Part shown: positions 26,072 to 33,985 of the stretch, piece after piece
How positions within the stretch are numbered: position 1 is the stretch's first letter
Layout: each line of letters opens with the position of its first letter
Source: Bryobacteraceae bacterium
Lineage (GTDB): Bacteria; Acidobacteriota; Terriglobia; Bryobacterales; Bryobacteraceae
Length of the DNA stretch: 64,000 bases
Reading direction: 5' to 3'
NCBI GenBank assembly: GCA_030041495.1
Contig: JASHNT010000081.1
Coordinates: 33,412-97,411 of the forward strand
Position numbers and translations under genes: made by a program
The notes under the pieces: generated by a model
Told to the model about the DNA's origin: nothing
Seen by the model: only the letters and a program-made list of their open reading frames with translations
Database searches by the model: none

Positions 26072-27013
26072 TTAGTAATTCTTGCGCAGGTCCATGAAGG
26101 CGTACATCGACGCGACCTGGTCGCCATAGCCGTTGAACTTGAGGGTCTTGCGCCGCGATAGCTCGCCCAGCCGCTCCTCGGTTGCCTGGCTCCAGCGGGG
26201 GTGATCGACCTCCGGATTCACGTTGGAATAGAAGCCATACTCACGCGCGTTGGCGATGTTCCAGGTGGTCGGCGGCATGTTCTCCACCAGGCTGATCTTG
26301 GCCAGCGACTTGATGCTCTTGAAGCCGTACTTCCACGGCACCACGATCCGCAACGGAGCTCCGTTCTGGTTAGGCAGAGTCTCGCCGAACACGCCCACCG
26401 TCAACAAAGTGAGCGGATGCATGGCTTCGTCCTGACGCAATCCCTCCACATAAGGGAACGCGATGCCCGCTTCGCGCGGAGATAGCATCGCCTTGGAATC
26501 GTAGTAGCTCTGAAACGCGACGTACTTGAATTTGCTGTTCGGCTCGGCCCGTTTGATCAGGTTGCTCAGCGAGTAGCCGATCCAGGGAACCACCACCGAC
26601 CAGGCCTCCACGCAGCGCATGCGATAGATCCGCTCTTCGAGCGGCGCCACCTTCATAATGGCATCCAAATCGATGGTCTGCGGTTTGCCCGCGCCAGGCC
26701 CGTCGATGCGCACCTGCCACGGCGAAGGCACCTTCCAGCGCGGAGCGTAGCGCGACGGCTCGTCCTTGCCCGTGCCGAACTCGTAGAAGTTGTTGTAGCC
26801 CTCGATCGCGCGAACGTCGGAGACCTTGTCCGTAGCGATAAACTGCGGCTGCCCCTTGACGAAATCAAGCTTCGTGTTCGCCAAGGCCGGACGCGCCAGC
26901 GCCCCCGCCGCCACTGCACTCGCCGAAGCCGCCAGGAACCTTCGGCGATTCAGATAGACCTCCTTGGGAGATACGTCGGAATAGCGGAGGTCGGGCTGCT
27001 TGCGGATGATCAT
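26072..27013 (-). CDS. msrP: Protein-methionine-sulfoxide reductase catalytic subunit
   Basis: A molybdopterin enzyme of 313 residues that repairs oxidised methionine in periplasmic proteins. The twin-arginine signal is NRRRFLAASASAVAAGALARPALA. The Mo-ligand Cys lies in YRMRCVEAWSVVVPWIGY, and other marks are NNFYEFGTGKDEPSRYA and RIVVPWKYGFKSIKSL. The ATG at 27013 is preferred over a GTG five codons upstream. Paired with msrQ. Confidence 0.94.
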   Translation of the reverse strand: MIIRKQPDLRYSDVSPKEVYLNRRRFLAASASAVAAGALARPALANTKLDFVKGQPQFIATDKVSDVRAIEGYNNFYEFGTGKDEPSRYAPRWKVPSPWQVRIDGPGAGKPQTIDLDAIMKVAPLEERIYRMRCVEAWSVVVPWIGYSLSNLIKRAEPNSKFKYVAFQSYYDSKAMLSPREAGIAFPYVEGLRQDEAMHPLTLLTVGVFGETLPNQNGAPLRIVVPWKYGFKSIKSLAKISLVENMPPTTWNIANAREYGFYSNVNPEVDHPRWSQATEERLGELSRRKTLKFNGYGDQVASMYAFMDLRKNY

Positions 27014-27094
27014 AAGGGAACGCCTCACTTAATACTCTACCTCCGAACGGCGGCGGCTGGAGATCCAGCCCCGGCGGGACTTCTATACTCGAAG

Positions 27095-27655
27095 GTGTTG
27101 AAGCTAACCATCCCCAAGTTCTCCCTGGTGCTCCTGATCGGCCCGGCCGGCTGCGGAAAGTCAACCTTCGCGAAGAACCATTTCAAACCAACCGAAGTGA
27201 TTTCCTCCGATTTCTGCCGCGCTCTGGTCTCCGACGACGAGAACGATCAATCCGCTAGCGCCGGTGCCTTCGAGGTGCTGCACCTGATTGCCGCCAAGCG
27301 CTTGAGCGCCGGACGGCTCACCGTAATCGACGCGACCAATGTGCAGAAGAGAGCGCGCGCCTCCCTGCTGGCTCTGGCGCGGCGATATCATCGTCCTGCC
27401 GTGGCGATTGTCTTCAATATGCCGGTCGAGATCTGCATCCAACAGGACCGGGCGCGGCCGAACCGTCGTGTCGGGCCGGAGGTGATTCGCAGGCAGGCGC
27501 AGGATTTGCACCGCTCGCTGCCCGGCCTGGAGAACGAAGGCTTTGCGCACGTCTACTTTGTGGAAAGCCCCGGTGAGGCAGGCGAAGCAACCGTCCAGCG
27601 GCGGCATGGCGCCCGGGACAGAATGTTGCCTAGGCGCGCTAGCATGAAGGCATGA
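27095..27655 (+). CDS. P-loop kinase, polynucleotide kinase-like
   Basis: A 186-residue protein with Walker A LIGPAGCGKSTFAKNHF near residue 14, followed by EVISSDFCRALVSDDENDQ and the kinase motif GRLTVIDATNVQKRARASLL, typical of the 5' kinase domain of PNKP/T4 Pnk-like proteins. FNMPVEICIQQDRARPNRRVGPEVIRRQAQDL carries the arginine-rich lid. Family members phosphorylate RNA or DNA 5' ends. The start is GTG 27095 or the following TTG. The stop overlaps the HicB-like gene, so the two are cotranslated. Confidence 0.75.
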   Translation: MLKLTIPKFSLVLLIGPAGCGKSTFAKNHFKPTEVISSDFCRALVSDDENDQSASAGAFEVLHLIAAKRLSAGRLTVIDATNVQKRARASLLALARRYHRPAVAIVFNMPVEICIQQDRARPNRRVGPEVIRRQAQDLHRSLPGLENEGFAHVYFVESPGEAGEATVQRRHGARDRMLPRRASMKA

Positions 27656-27861
27656 CCGAACCGGTCTTCGAAGTCACCCAGGAAGCTGACGGCGGCTACT
27701 GCGCCGAGTGCCTGACTCACGACATTTTCACGCAGGCCGACACCTGGGACGAGCTGAGGGCTAACGTCCGCGAGGCCGTTCGAGCCTATTTCGTCGATAC
27801 AGGAGGCCCCGAACGCATCCGGCTTCACCTTGTCCGGGATGAAATTCTGACACACGTGTGA
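27652..27861 (+). CDS. HicB-like small protein (69 aa)
   Basis: The fold pattern FEVTQEADGGYCAECLTHDIFTQADTWDELRANVREAVRAYF is the partial RNase H-like HicB domain. There is no C-terminal DNA-binding segment and no hicA toxin next to it, so it is a stand-alone copy. Its ATG overlaps the stop of the P-loop kinase gene (ATGA). Such orphans are common and often of unknown role; here the partner may be the kinase. Confidence 0.65.
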   Translation: MTEPVFEVTQEADGGYCAECLTHDIFTQADTWDELRANVREAVRAYFVDTGGPERIRLHLVRDEILTHV

Positions 27862-27992
27862 AAACTCTTCGCAACTTCGCGGCGCAGACCTAGCCGAGCG
27901 CCTCTGCTCGCGGTGGGGACGGAGGATTCTGGCGCAGGCGAGGGCATGCTCCCGCTGACGCGACAAACGGAAGCTCGCGGCCGGCAAGATGA

Positions 27993-27998
27993 TATAAT
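27993..27998 (+). promoter_or_regulatory. TATAAT box before the MmgE/PrpD operon
   Basis: A consensus -10 sequence 25 bases before GTG 28023, followed by a strong GAGGAGAGGA ribosome site. No clear -35 box. Confidence 0.35.
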
Positions 27999-28022
27999 TC
28001 ACGCCTTGCGAGAGGAGAGGAC

Positions 28023-29396
28023 GTGACGGCTCCGGCACAGGCACAATCGCTTTCGCGGCTACTCGCGCGGCGGGCGCGCGCGCTGCGCTTCGATCGGCTT
28101 CCCTCCGAGGCGGTCGCCGAGGTGAAAGTCGCGTTCCTGGATCTGCTAAGCTGCGCGTATGAATCGCTGGATCTCGCTCCCAGCCGGAGTGCGATCAAGC
28201 TGGCCGCGCAGGGGCAGGGCCACGCCGCCATCATCGGCACGGACTTCCAAGTGCCTCCGGGCGACGCGGCGTTTGCGAACGCCGTGCTCAGCCATGGACT
28301 GGTTCGCGAGGATATGCACACCGGTTCGGTCAGCCACTTGGGCGTGGTGATCTTCCCCGCTCTCCTGGCTTTGACGCGCGAGAAGAAACTTAGCGGTCGC
28401 GATTTCGTTCTCGCCGCCGTCTGCGGGTACGAAACCGGAGCGGCGGTGGGCCGTGCGGTGATGGATCGCGAGACGGTCCGGCGGTTTCGGCCCACGGGAG
28501 TCACCGGACCTCTGGGAGCTGCGTTAGGCGGCTCGATTCTGCGCTCTCTGAGTGAAGACGCAATGGTCAGCGCGCTGGGTCTGGCGGCGAATACCACAGC
28601 GGGCTTCAATGAATGGCCGGCCTCGGGCGCGGATGACATGTTCTTCCACGCCGGATTCGCCGCGCGCAACGCCGTGACTTGCGTGGAGTTGGCCGAGGCT
28701 GGCGCGCACGCATCGGAACATGCGCTCGACGGAGCCTCGGGCTTGTTCGCGGCATTGGGCCGGCAGGATCGCGCCGCCGAGGTTCGCGCTTTCCTCGAAG
28801 GTCAACCGCTCGAAATCATGTCCGTCTATCACAAGCCGGCTCCGGCCTGCAATTACGCGCAGACGGCGTGCCAAGTGGCGCGCGGGCTGTTCGCCGAAGA
28901 CGGCGTTCGCGCGAGCGACATCGAGGCCATCGCGGTACGCGTCTCCGCGGCGGCGCTGAACTATCCGGGCTGCAATGCGACGGGTCCATTTGAGCGGGTT
29001 CTGCAAGCCAAGATGAGCATCCGATACTGCGTGGCCGCCACGCTCCTGCGGGGCGCGATCGAAGAAGCGAATTACCGGATGCTCAAGGACCCGGAGGTGT
29101 TGCGGCTGATCGGCATCACGTCACTTGAAGAAGGCCCGGAATTCACCAGAGCCTATCCAGGAAAACAAGGCACGGAAGTGATTGTGAAACTGCGCGACGG
29201 CCGCACCGTCCCCAAGCACATGGAGGACCTGGTTCCCGCAACCGAAACCGAGATCCGGATCCGCTTCCGCGCGGCTTGCTCGAACGTTCTGGGCGCGGAT
29301 CGCGCCGGCGAAATCGAGCGAGCCGTCGATCGCATCGAGCGAATGGAAGACGTGAGCGGGCTGGAGGCACTTCTGGGAGGACAGCATGGTGGATGA
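28023..29396 (+). CDS. MmgE/PrpD family protein
   Basis: A 457-residue cytoplasmic protein related to 2-methylcitrate dehydratase and cis-aconitate decarboxylase. Family marks are LDLLSCAYESL, GDAAFANAVLSHGLVREDMHTGSVSHLG (with the His-containing active region), AAVCGYETGAAVGRAV, GFNEWPASGADDMFFHAGFAARNAVTCVELAEAG and YHKPAPACNYAQTACQVA. The substrate is unknown; no prpB or prpC is near. It heads a short operon with an unknown helical protein and a metallo-beta-lactamase. Confidence 0.85.
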   Translation: MTAPAQAQSLSRLLARRARALRFDRLPSEAVAEVKVAFLDLLSCAYESLDLAPSRSAIKLAAQGQGHAAIIGTDFQVPPGDAAFANAVLSHGLVREDMHTGSVSHLGVVIFPALLALTREKKLSGRDFVLAAVCGYETGAAVGRAVMDRETVRRFRPTGVTGPLGAALGGSILRSLSEDAMVSALGLAANTTAGFNEWPASGADDMFFHAGFAARNAVTCVELAEAGAHASEHALDGASGLFAALGRQDRAAEVRAFLEGQPLEIMSVYHKPAPACNYAQTACQVARGLFAEDGVRASDIEAIAVRVSAAALNYPGCNATGPFERVLQAKMSIRYCVAATLLRGAIEEANYRMLKDPEVLRLIGITSLEEGPEFTRAYPGKQGTEVIVKLRDGRTVPKHMEDLVPATETEIRIRFRAACSNVLGADRAGEIERAVDRIERMEDVSGLEALLGGQHGG

Positions 29397-29805
29397 AGCC
29401 ACGGCTGTCTACATTCTGGAGATCAGAAAGTGCTTCGAAGATCTCAGGCAAGTAGCCGCGCAGATCGCCGGTGTGCTGGTGCTGGCTGAAGCGGGAGGCA
29501 AGAGCGCTACGCCTGACCATCCGATGCTCAAGGCCGCGGCGGAGTTGCATCGCGAGGCCGTCGATCAAGTGCGGAGCAAGCGGCCGTCTGGGGCGGCCCG
29601 GCCACATCACGAATTTTTGTCGCAGGCCGCGGAAGCGCTCGCGATTGCATTGGCTGCGGCGTCAGGCCGTCGAATGGAGACCTCCGCAATTCTGCCCCCT
29701 GTGCGCGAAGCTTACAAATATCTCGAACGCGCGTCGAATGCCTTGCCCGGATTTTCCATGGTCGCCTTCGAACAAGGCTGCTGCGCCATCCACATGAACT
29801 CATGA
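29386..29805 (+). CDS. Unknown helical protein (139 aa)
   Basis: No family recognised. The sequence is almost entirely helical (VYILEIRKCFEDLRQVAAQIAGVLVLAEAG, AAELHREAVDQV, LSQAAEALAIALAAASG), without signal peptide or membrane span. It overlaps the MmgE/PrpD gene by eleven bases and the next gene by four, so it is surely an operon member, and its role should be sought with the neighbouring enzymes. Confidence 0.7.
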   Translation: MVDEATAVYILEIRKCFEDLRQVAAQIAGVLVLAEAGGKSATPDHPMLKAAAELHREAVDQVRSKRPSGAARPHHEFLSQAAEALAIALAAASGRRMETSAILPPVREAYKYLERASNALPGFSMVAFEQGCCAIHMNS

Positions 29806-30671
29806 ACCGATATTCAATCTGGGTGATGGAATTCGCCCACGTTCCCAACTACCATCTAAGCGGCTTGATTTATGGCGCGCACAATCAGGGCTATCGCCGG
29901 CTGCCCTACTGCTACATCGTCATTAAAGGCCAGGGGCAGGTAGCCATGGTCGATGTCGGCTACAATCACAAAGCTTACGGCGAGGTGCTCGCCAACATGT
30001 ACGGCGTGCGCAACTGGCATCCGCCGCGCGAAGTGCTGGCCGAAGCGGGACTGAAACCCGAGGACGTCAGCAGCATCTTTATCACGCACGCGCATTTCGA
30101 TCACATGGGGAACATCGAGGATTTTCCCAATGCGACCTTCTATTTGCAGGAGCGCGAATTATCGAAGTGGGTGTGGGCGATGTCGCTCGAGCGGCGCTTC
30201 CGCTGGTTGATGCTGGGCATCGACCCCGGCGATATCCTGCGCGCCGTGGACTTGGCGCGGCAGCGTAGGCTGATGTGCGTGAACGGCGACCGGGAAGACG
30301 TGCTGCCCGGCATCGACGTGCACGCGGCGTTTGACACGCACACTTGGGGATCGATGTGGGTCACCGTGCGCAACGGAGGCTCCGGCAACGCGTGGGTGTT
30401 CTGCGGGGACTTGGCCTACACGATGGAAAATCTTCGCGGCGACGATCCGAACGATCCGCAGTACGTTCCAGTTGGGCTTGCCACCGGAAGCCAAGTGAAC
30501 CTCATTATGGCTAGCGACGCGATGGTCAAAGCCGCTGGAGGCGATGTGACCCACGTCATCCCGCCGCACGAGGATCGGTTGAAGGATATGTACCCTTCGC
30601 GATTCACCAGTGCGAATCTGCGAATCACCGAACTCGCATTGGCCGATGGCCAAGCCAGCCTGGTGCGTTAG
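29802..30671 (+). CDS. Metallo-beta-lactamase fold hydrolase, AHL-lactonase-like
   Basis: A 289-residue protein with zinc motif HAHFDHMGN at residues 96-104 and further ligands in FDTHTWGSMWV, FCGDLAYTMENL and VIPPHEDRL. The layout is that of the N-acyl-homoserine-lactonase family, which opens lactone rings. With the MmgE/PrpD gene it may act on a lactone or thioester intermediate instead of a quorum signal. The ATG overlaps the previous stop (ATGA). Confidence 0.8.
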   Translation: MNRYSIWVMEFAHVPNYHLSGLIYGAHNQGYRRLPYCYIVIKGQGQVAMVDVGYNHKAYGEVLANMYGVRNWHPPREVLAEAGLKPEDVSSIFITHAHFDHMGNIEDFPNATFYLQERELSKWVWAMSLERRFRWLMLGIDPGDILRAVDLARQRRLMCVNGDREDVLPGIDVHAAFDTHTWGSMWVTVRNGGSGNAWVFCGDLAYTMENLRGDDPNDPQYVPVGLATGSQVNLIMASDAMVKAAGGDVTHVIPPHEDRLKDMYPSRFTSANLRITELALADGQASLVR

Positions 30672-30733
30672 CGCAAACCGAATTTTGTGGCCGCCTTTAT
30701 TCGTTCGTAACGCAACCACAGGAGATCCTGGTG

Positions 30734-30814
30734 ATGACGGCAATCTGTATGGCACCCCCTAGTCTGGCGGCGCCTGTGATCACCCACTGGAAGAACGGCA
30801 GCGAATGGTTCTGA
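30734..30814 (+). pseudogene. Possible N-terminal remnant of an MmsA-type aldehyde dehydrogenase (26 codons)
   Basis: A short frame with a good ribosome site (AGGAGATCC) begins at ATG 30734 and stops after 26 codons. Its product, PPSLAAPVITHWKNGSEWF, resembles the first residues of methylmalonate-semialdehyde dehydrogenases (xxITHWINGxx). No later part of such a gene is present. It could be a leftover of a deleted operon gene, or chance. Low certainty. Confidence 0.3.
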
Positions 30815-30824
30815 TGAAGGTGGG

Positions 30825-31358
30825 CTAGGGTACTGCCTCGATGGCCGGCACGATGGTGCGAGTGGAAGCGGATCGAGTGGCCGGCGACGTCTTACGGCCT
30901 TCCAGGATTACCTGACGCTCCTCTGTCATCACCTCGCAGACCTGCTCCAAAATTCGCAAAGCTTGCGCTCCCGCTTCGCCGGCAAAAATGGCTCGCAGTT
31001 TTTCGCGCATTTCTGCCCAGTCTTCACGAAGCCGCGCCACCAGACGGCGACCTGCGGGAGTCAACGATACACGCCTCGCCCTGCCGTCTTCCGAGCAAAC
31101 TTCGCGGCGGATCAGTCCACGTTTTTCCAGGCGCGCCACCATGGCGGTTACCGTGTTGGGATCGGTGAACAATTCTTCGGCGAGCTCGTTCTGACGGATT
31201 CCCTCGCGCCGCCAGACGGTCCAGAGTAGCGAACACTGATCCTGCGTGATCTTGCGAGGGCTAAATAGTGCGTCTGCGTACCGCTGCGTCGAAAGATGAG
31301 CACGCCGGATGCGCCCTTTGGGGCCGAAACCGGATAGGCTAGGGGGCTTCTCGTGCAT
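30825..31358 (-). CDS. MarR family transcriptional regulator
   Basis: A 177-residue winged-helix protein: QCSLLWTVWRREGIRQNELAEELFTDPNTVTAMVARLEKRGLIRREVCSEDGRARRVSLTPAGRRLV is a full MarR DNA-binding domain. It is flanked by a basic N-terminal arm and a disordered Ser/Thr/Arg tail. It diverges from the phn operon over a leader with several palindromes, so it is the prime candidate for local control of phosphonate genes, replacing the usual GntR-type PhnF. An inverted repeat CTTGC-N6-GCAAG 47 bases upstream of its start may be its own site. Confidence 0.88.
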   Translation of the reverse strand: MHEKPPSLSGFGPKGRIRRAHLSTQRYADALFSPRKITQDQCSLLWTVWRREGIRQNELAEELFTDPNTVTAMVARLEKRGLIRREVCSEDGRARRVSLTPAGRRLVARLREDWAEMREKLRAIFAGEAGAQALRILEQVCEVMTEERQVILEGRKTSPATRSASTRTIVPAIEAVP

Positions 31359-31404
31359 ATGGGTTCAACGACTTGGTTGGCGGCTCCTCACATGGCTTCA
31401 GTAA

Positions 31405-31420
31405 CTTGCAGTGTAGCAAG
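31405..31420. promoter_or_regulatory. Inverted repeat CTTGC-N6-GCAAG upstream of marR
   Basis: A perfect five-base inverted repeat, 16 bases overall, of the size bound by MarR dimers. It lies 47 bases before the MarR start codon. Autoregulation is inferred only. Confidence 0.4.
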
Positions 31421-31480
31421 GAAAGATTACGAACGGATGCAACCTGAGGCCGGCGCGCCACGATATTTATACGTACGGTT

Positions 31481-31513
31481 CCCCGGCGCCGGGGTATCCG
31501 CTTAGAAGCGGAT
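31481..31513. promoter_or_regulatory. Two adjacent palindromes in the phn leader
   Basis: CCCCGGCGCCGGGG (31481-31494) is a perfect palindrome. Two bases on, ATCCGCTT-AG-AAGCGGAT (31496-31513) is a perfect inverted repeat. They lie between marR and phnI, upstream of the TACGT-type site, and could be protein sites or RNA hairpins in the phn leader. Confidence 0.4.
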
Positions 31514-31526
31514 CACGGAAATTCAT

Positions 31527-31544
31527 CAGTACGTAAGCGTACTG
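31527..31544. promoter_or_regulatory. phn operon operator (CAGTACG-TAAG-CGTACTG)
   Basis: Seven-base arms pair perfectly. The core 31530-31541, TACGTAAGCGTA, differs at one arm position from TACGT-NN-ACGTA found at five other places up to 48.67 kb. It is centred about 70 bases before the phnI start. Confidence 0.55.
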
Positions 31545-31605
31545 AGATGATAGATTGACTTCCTTGTGGGAAGCTCGGATGCCCCGGAAAGGCCAACGGA
31601 AGTCC

Positions 31606-32751
31606 ATGGGTTACGTAGCAGTCAAAGGCGGGCAGGATGCAATCGCCAATGCCAATGAGTTAGTCGAGTATTACAGACTAAAGGGCAGGACGGAACCTGT
31701 AAGGCTGGATCAAGTGAAGACGCAGTTTCGTCTGGCCATTGACCGCGCGATGGGCGAAGGATCGCTCTATGCTCCCGAGCACGCCGCTCTGGCACTGATC
31801 CAGGTGGAGGGTGACTCCTTCGAAGCGGCCTTTCACCTCAGGGCCTACCGCACCACCCTCGAGCGGCGCTACTACTCCGAAGTCATGAACACCCGTGAAA
31901 TGATCGTCGAGCGGAGAATTTCTTCAACGTTTCGTGAGATTCCGGGTGGGCAGATTCTCGGCCCTACTCGCGACTATTCGATGCGCCTGCTGGAACCAGC
32001 CCTGTTGCAGCAAAGCCTCGGCTCGATAGATACCTTTCTTGAAAAGGTGCAAGGCTATCTCGAGCCCGAAAAGCTGCACGGCATTACGACGTTCGGCAAG
32101 GTGATCGACCTGTTCCAGGCCGAAGGCATCATAACCCGAGAGACCCAGGAGGGCGACAACCGGCGCGTCGTGGATGTGACGCGGGAGGCGATTAAGTTTC
32201 CGGCTCCGAGGTCCGCGGTCTTGCAGATGCTGGCCAGGGCAGAGACCGGCGGGCTCATGTGCATGGGATACAGCACCATGCGGGGCTTCGCCGTGGGTCA
32301 TGGGACCATCGGCGAGCTGCGCGTCGGCCGGGTTCCCCTGCGCGTGGTGGACGCCCGCGGACGCCGGCGCTACCTGGGAAGGATCAAAGTCACGGAGTGC
32401 GAAATGGTAGGCGGGGCGGCAAAACGGCGCGCCGCAAAACGCGGCGAGAAGAACGGGCGGTCATCTTCAAAGGAGCGGCCGACTTTGTCAGTAGGCTACG
32501 GCCTGTGCTTTGGCCAGAATGAGACCAAAGCGATTTGCATGGGCATGGTCGACACTGCTTTGCGTAGCCCCGACCCGTTGAGTCCGGCAAGCAGCCAGGA
32601 ATTCGTGCTGCACCACACGGAATGCGTCGAGGGCTACGGCTTCACGAATCACTTGAAGCTCCCCCACTATGTCACCTTTCAATCCGAGCTTGACAATATC
32701 CGCCGCGTGGTCAAAGCGGGCGAGCAAAAGCCGCAAGCGGTGACCGGCTAG
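31606..32751 (+). CDS. phnI: C-P lyase complex subunit PhnI
   Basis: In E. coli PhnI has nucleosidase activity that, with PhnG, H and L, joins phosphonate to the ribose of ATP. The 381-residue protein starts MGYVAVKGGQDAIANA at ATG 31606, matching the family start; upstream starts would add unrelated residues. It keeps FHLRAYRTTLERRYYSE, RRISSTFREIPGGQILGPTRDYSMRLLE, YSTMRGFAVGHGTIGELRVG and the zinc-site segment FTNHLKLPHYVTFQSEL near the C-terminus. A basic insertion (GGAAKRRAAKRGEKNGRSSSKERP) lies before that. It is first in the operon, an unusual order, three bases before phnM. Confidence 0.93.
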   Translation: MGYVAVKGGQDAIANANELVEYYRLKGRTEPVRLDQVKTQFRLAIDRAMGEGSLYAPEHAALALIQVEGDSFEAAFHLRAYRTTLERRYYSEVMNTREMIVERRISSTFREIPGGQILGPTRDYSMRLLEPALLQQSLGSIDTFLEKVQGYLEPEKLHGITTFGKVIDLFQAEGIITRETQEGDNRRVVDVTREAIKFPAPRSAVLQMLARAETGGLMCMGYSTMRGFAVGHGTIGELRVGRVPLRVVDARGRRRYLGRIKVTECEMVGGAAKRRAAKRGEKNGRSSSKERPTLSVGYGLCFGQNETKAICMGMVDTALRSPDPLSPASSQEFVLHHTECVEGYGFTNHLKLPHYVTFQSELDNIRRVVKAGEQKPQAVTG

Positions 32752-32754
32752 AGC

Positions 32755-33927
32755 ATGGCGTCTCACGTGTTGTCCAACGCGCGAATCGTCCTGCCTGACA
32801 GAACGGTTGAAGGATCCCTGGTCATCGAAAGCGGACGGATCGCGGAGATCCAGATCGGCCGCCGTTTCGTGAGCGGCGTCGATCTAAACGGGCGATTGTT
32901 GATTCCCGGCATGATCGACATCCATACGGATTACCTCGAAAAAGAACTGGCGCCGAGGCCGGAGTCGCATTTCCCGTTGGAGCTCGCCGTGCACCATATG
33001 GATTTGCGCGCGATCTCATGCGGGATCACGACGGTTCTTTCCGCCGCCAGGATCTCCGGCGAGCACGGCGGCGTTCTGGGATCTTGGACCGGAGACGGCT
33101 TGGAATTGGCCAGGAAATATGAATCCTTTCTTGAATGCACCAAAGCTCGTCACCTCATTCACGTCCGCTGGGACACGAATTTTGAGCCCGCCGATCATGC
33201 ACTCGGTGAACTGCGGAAGCTTAGGAACATCGGCAACCTGGTCTACAACGAAAACATTCCGGGTGAGCGCCAATTCCGGGACGTGGAAGCCGGGATTCGC
33301 AGGCAGGCGGAACGCCGCGGAATTTCCATTGAGGCAGCCCGGAAGGTGATGGAGGAAAGAATCTCTAAGGCGCGTTCCGTGAATACCCGCTTCAAGGTGC
33401 AGAGTGCGCTCGGCGGAAGAGTCCCCCTGGGAAGCCACGACGACACCACGGTAGAGCATGTGATCGAAGCGCATCAATACGGCGCGACTCTAAGCGAAAT
33501 GCCGTGTTCGATTGAGGCTGCTCGCAAAGCCAAAGAGCTCGGAATGATGGTCTCAATGGGTGCGCCGAATTACTACCTCGGCGGCTCGCACTGCGGCAAT
33601 CTGTCATGCGCGGATGCCCACAACGAAGGGCTGGTCGACATACTGTGCAGCGACTATCATTTCCCCTCGCTGTTGGCGGCTGTTCTCAAGATGATCGGCG
33701 ACGGCACGCCAGTTTCGGCCGCCATAAATCTTGTGTCCTTAAACCCCGCGCGCCATCTCGGCATCGATTCCGAGACCGGCAGTATCGAAGCCGGTAAATC
33801 TGCGGACTTGGCGGCCGTGGAAACTCGGGCCGGATTCGGGGCGGTGAGCCACGTCTGGGTTCGCGGAGAACTTACGTTTCATTCCGGTGAAACGCGTAAT
33901 CGCACCGAACAAGCGATTGTGAACTGA
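32755..33927 (+). CDS. phnM: PhnM-like amidohydrolase with altered active-site segments
   Basis: PhnM normally removes pyrophosphate from alpha-D-ribose-1-alkylphosphonate 5-triphosphate. The 390-residue protein has IPGMIDIHTDYLEKELAPRP (His57, Asp59), SHDDTTVEHV (227-), MGAPNYYLGGSHCGNL and DILCSDY (Asp300). Two segments differ from what I know of the family: LRCE on strand 4 is VRWD (137-140), and the MDHSPGQRQF segment is YNENIPGERQF (164-174), losing the strand-5 His. The protein could bind a changed metal set or have another activity. Alignment is from memory. Confidence 0.9.
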   Translation: MASHVLSNARIVLPDRTVEGSLVIESGRIAEIQIGRRFVSGVDLNGRLLIPGMIDIHTDYLEKELAPRPESHFPLELAVHHMDLRAISCGITTVLSAARISGEHGGVLGSWTGDGLELARKYESFLECTKARHLIHVRWDTNFEPADHALGELRKLRNIGNLVYNENIPGERQFRDVEAGIRRQAERRGISIEAARKVMEERISKARSVNTRFKVQSALGGRVPLGSHDDTTVEHVIEAHQYGATLSEMPCSIEAARKAKELGMMVSMGAPNYYLGGSHCGNLSCADAHNEGLVDILCSDYHFPSLLAAVLKMIGDGTPVSAAINLVSLNPARHLGIDSETGSIEAGKSADLAAVETRAGFGAVSHVWVRGELTFHSGETRNRTEQAIVN

Positions 33928-33967
33928 GCGTGAACAGACCACCGGCGTTGTAAAGCATTATTCAAGT

Positions 33968-33979
33968 TACGTTCACGTA
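33968..33979. promoter_or_regulatory. Palindrome TACGT-TC-ACGTA between phnM and phnG
   Basis: A perfect copy of the 12-bp motif in the 58-base phnM-phnG gap. Binding here could control a second, internal promoter for phnG onward. Confidence 0.5.
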
Positions 33980-33985
33980 TCGGTC

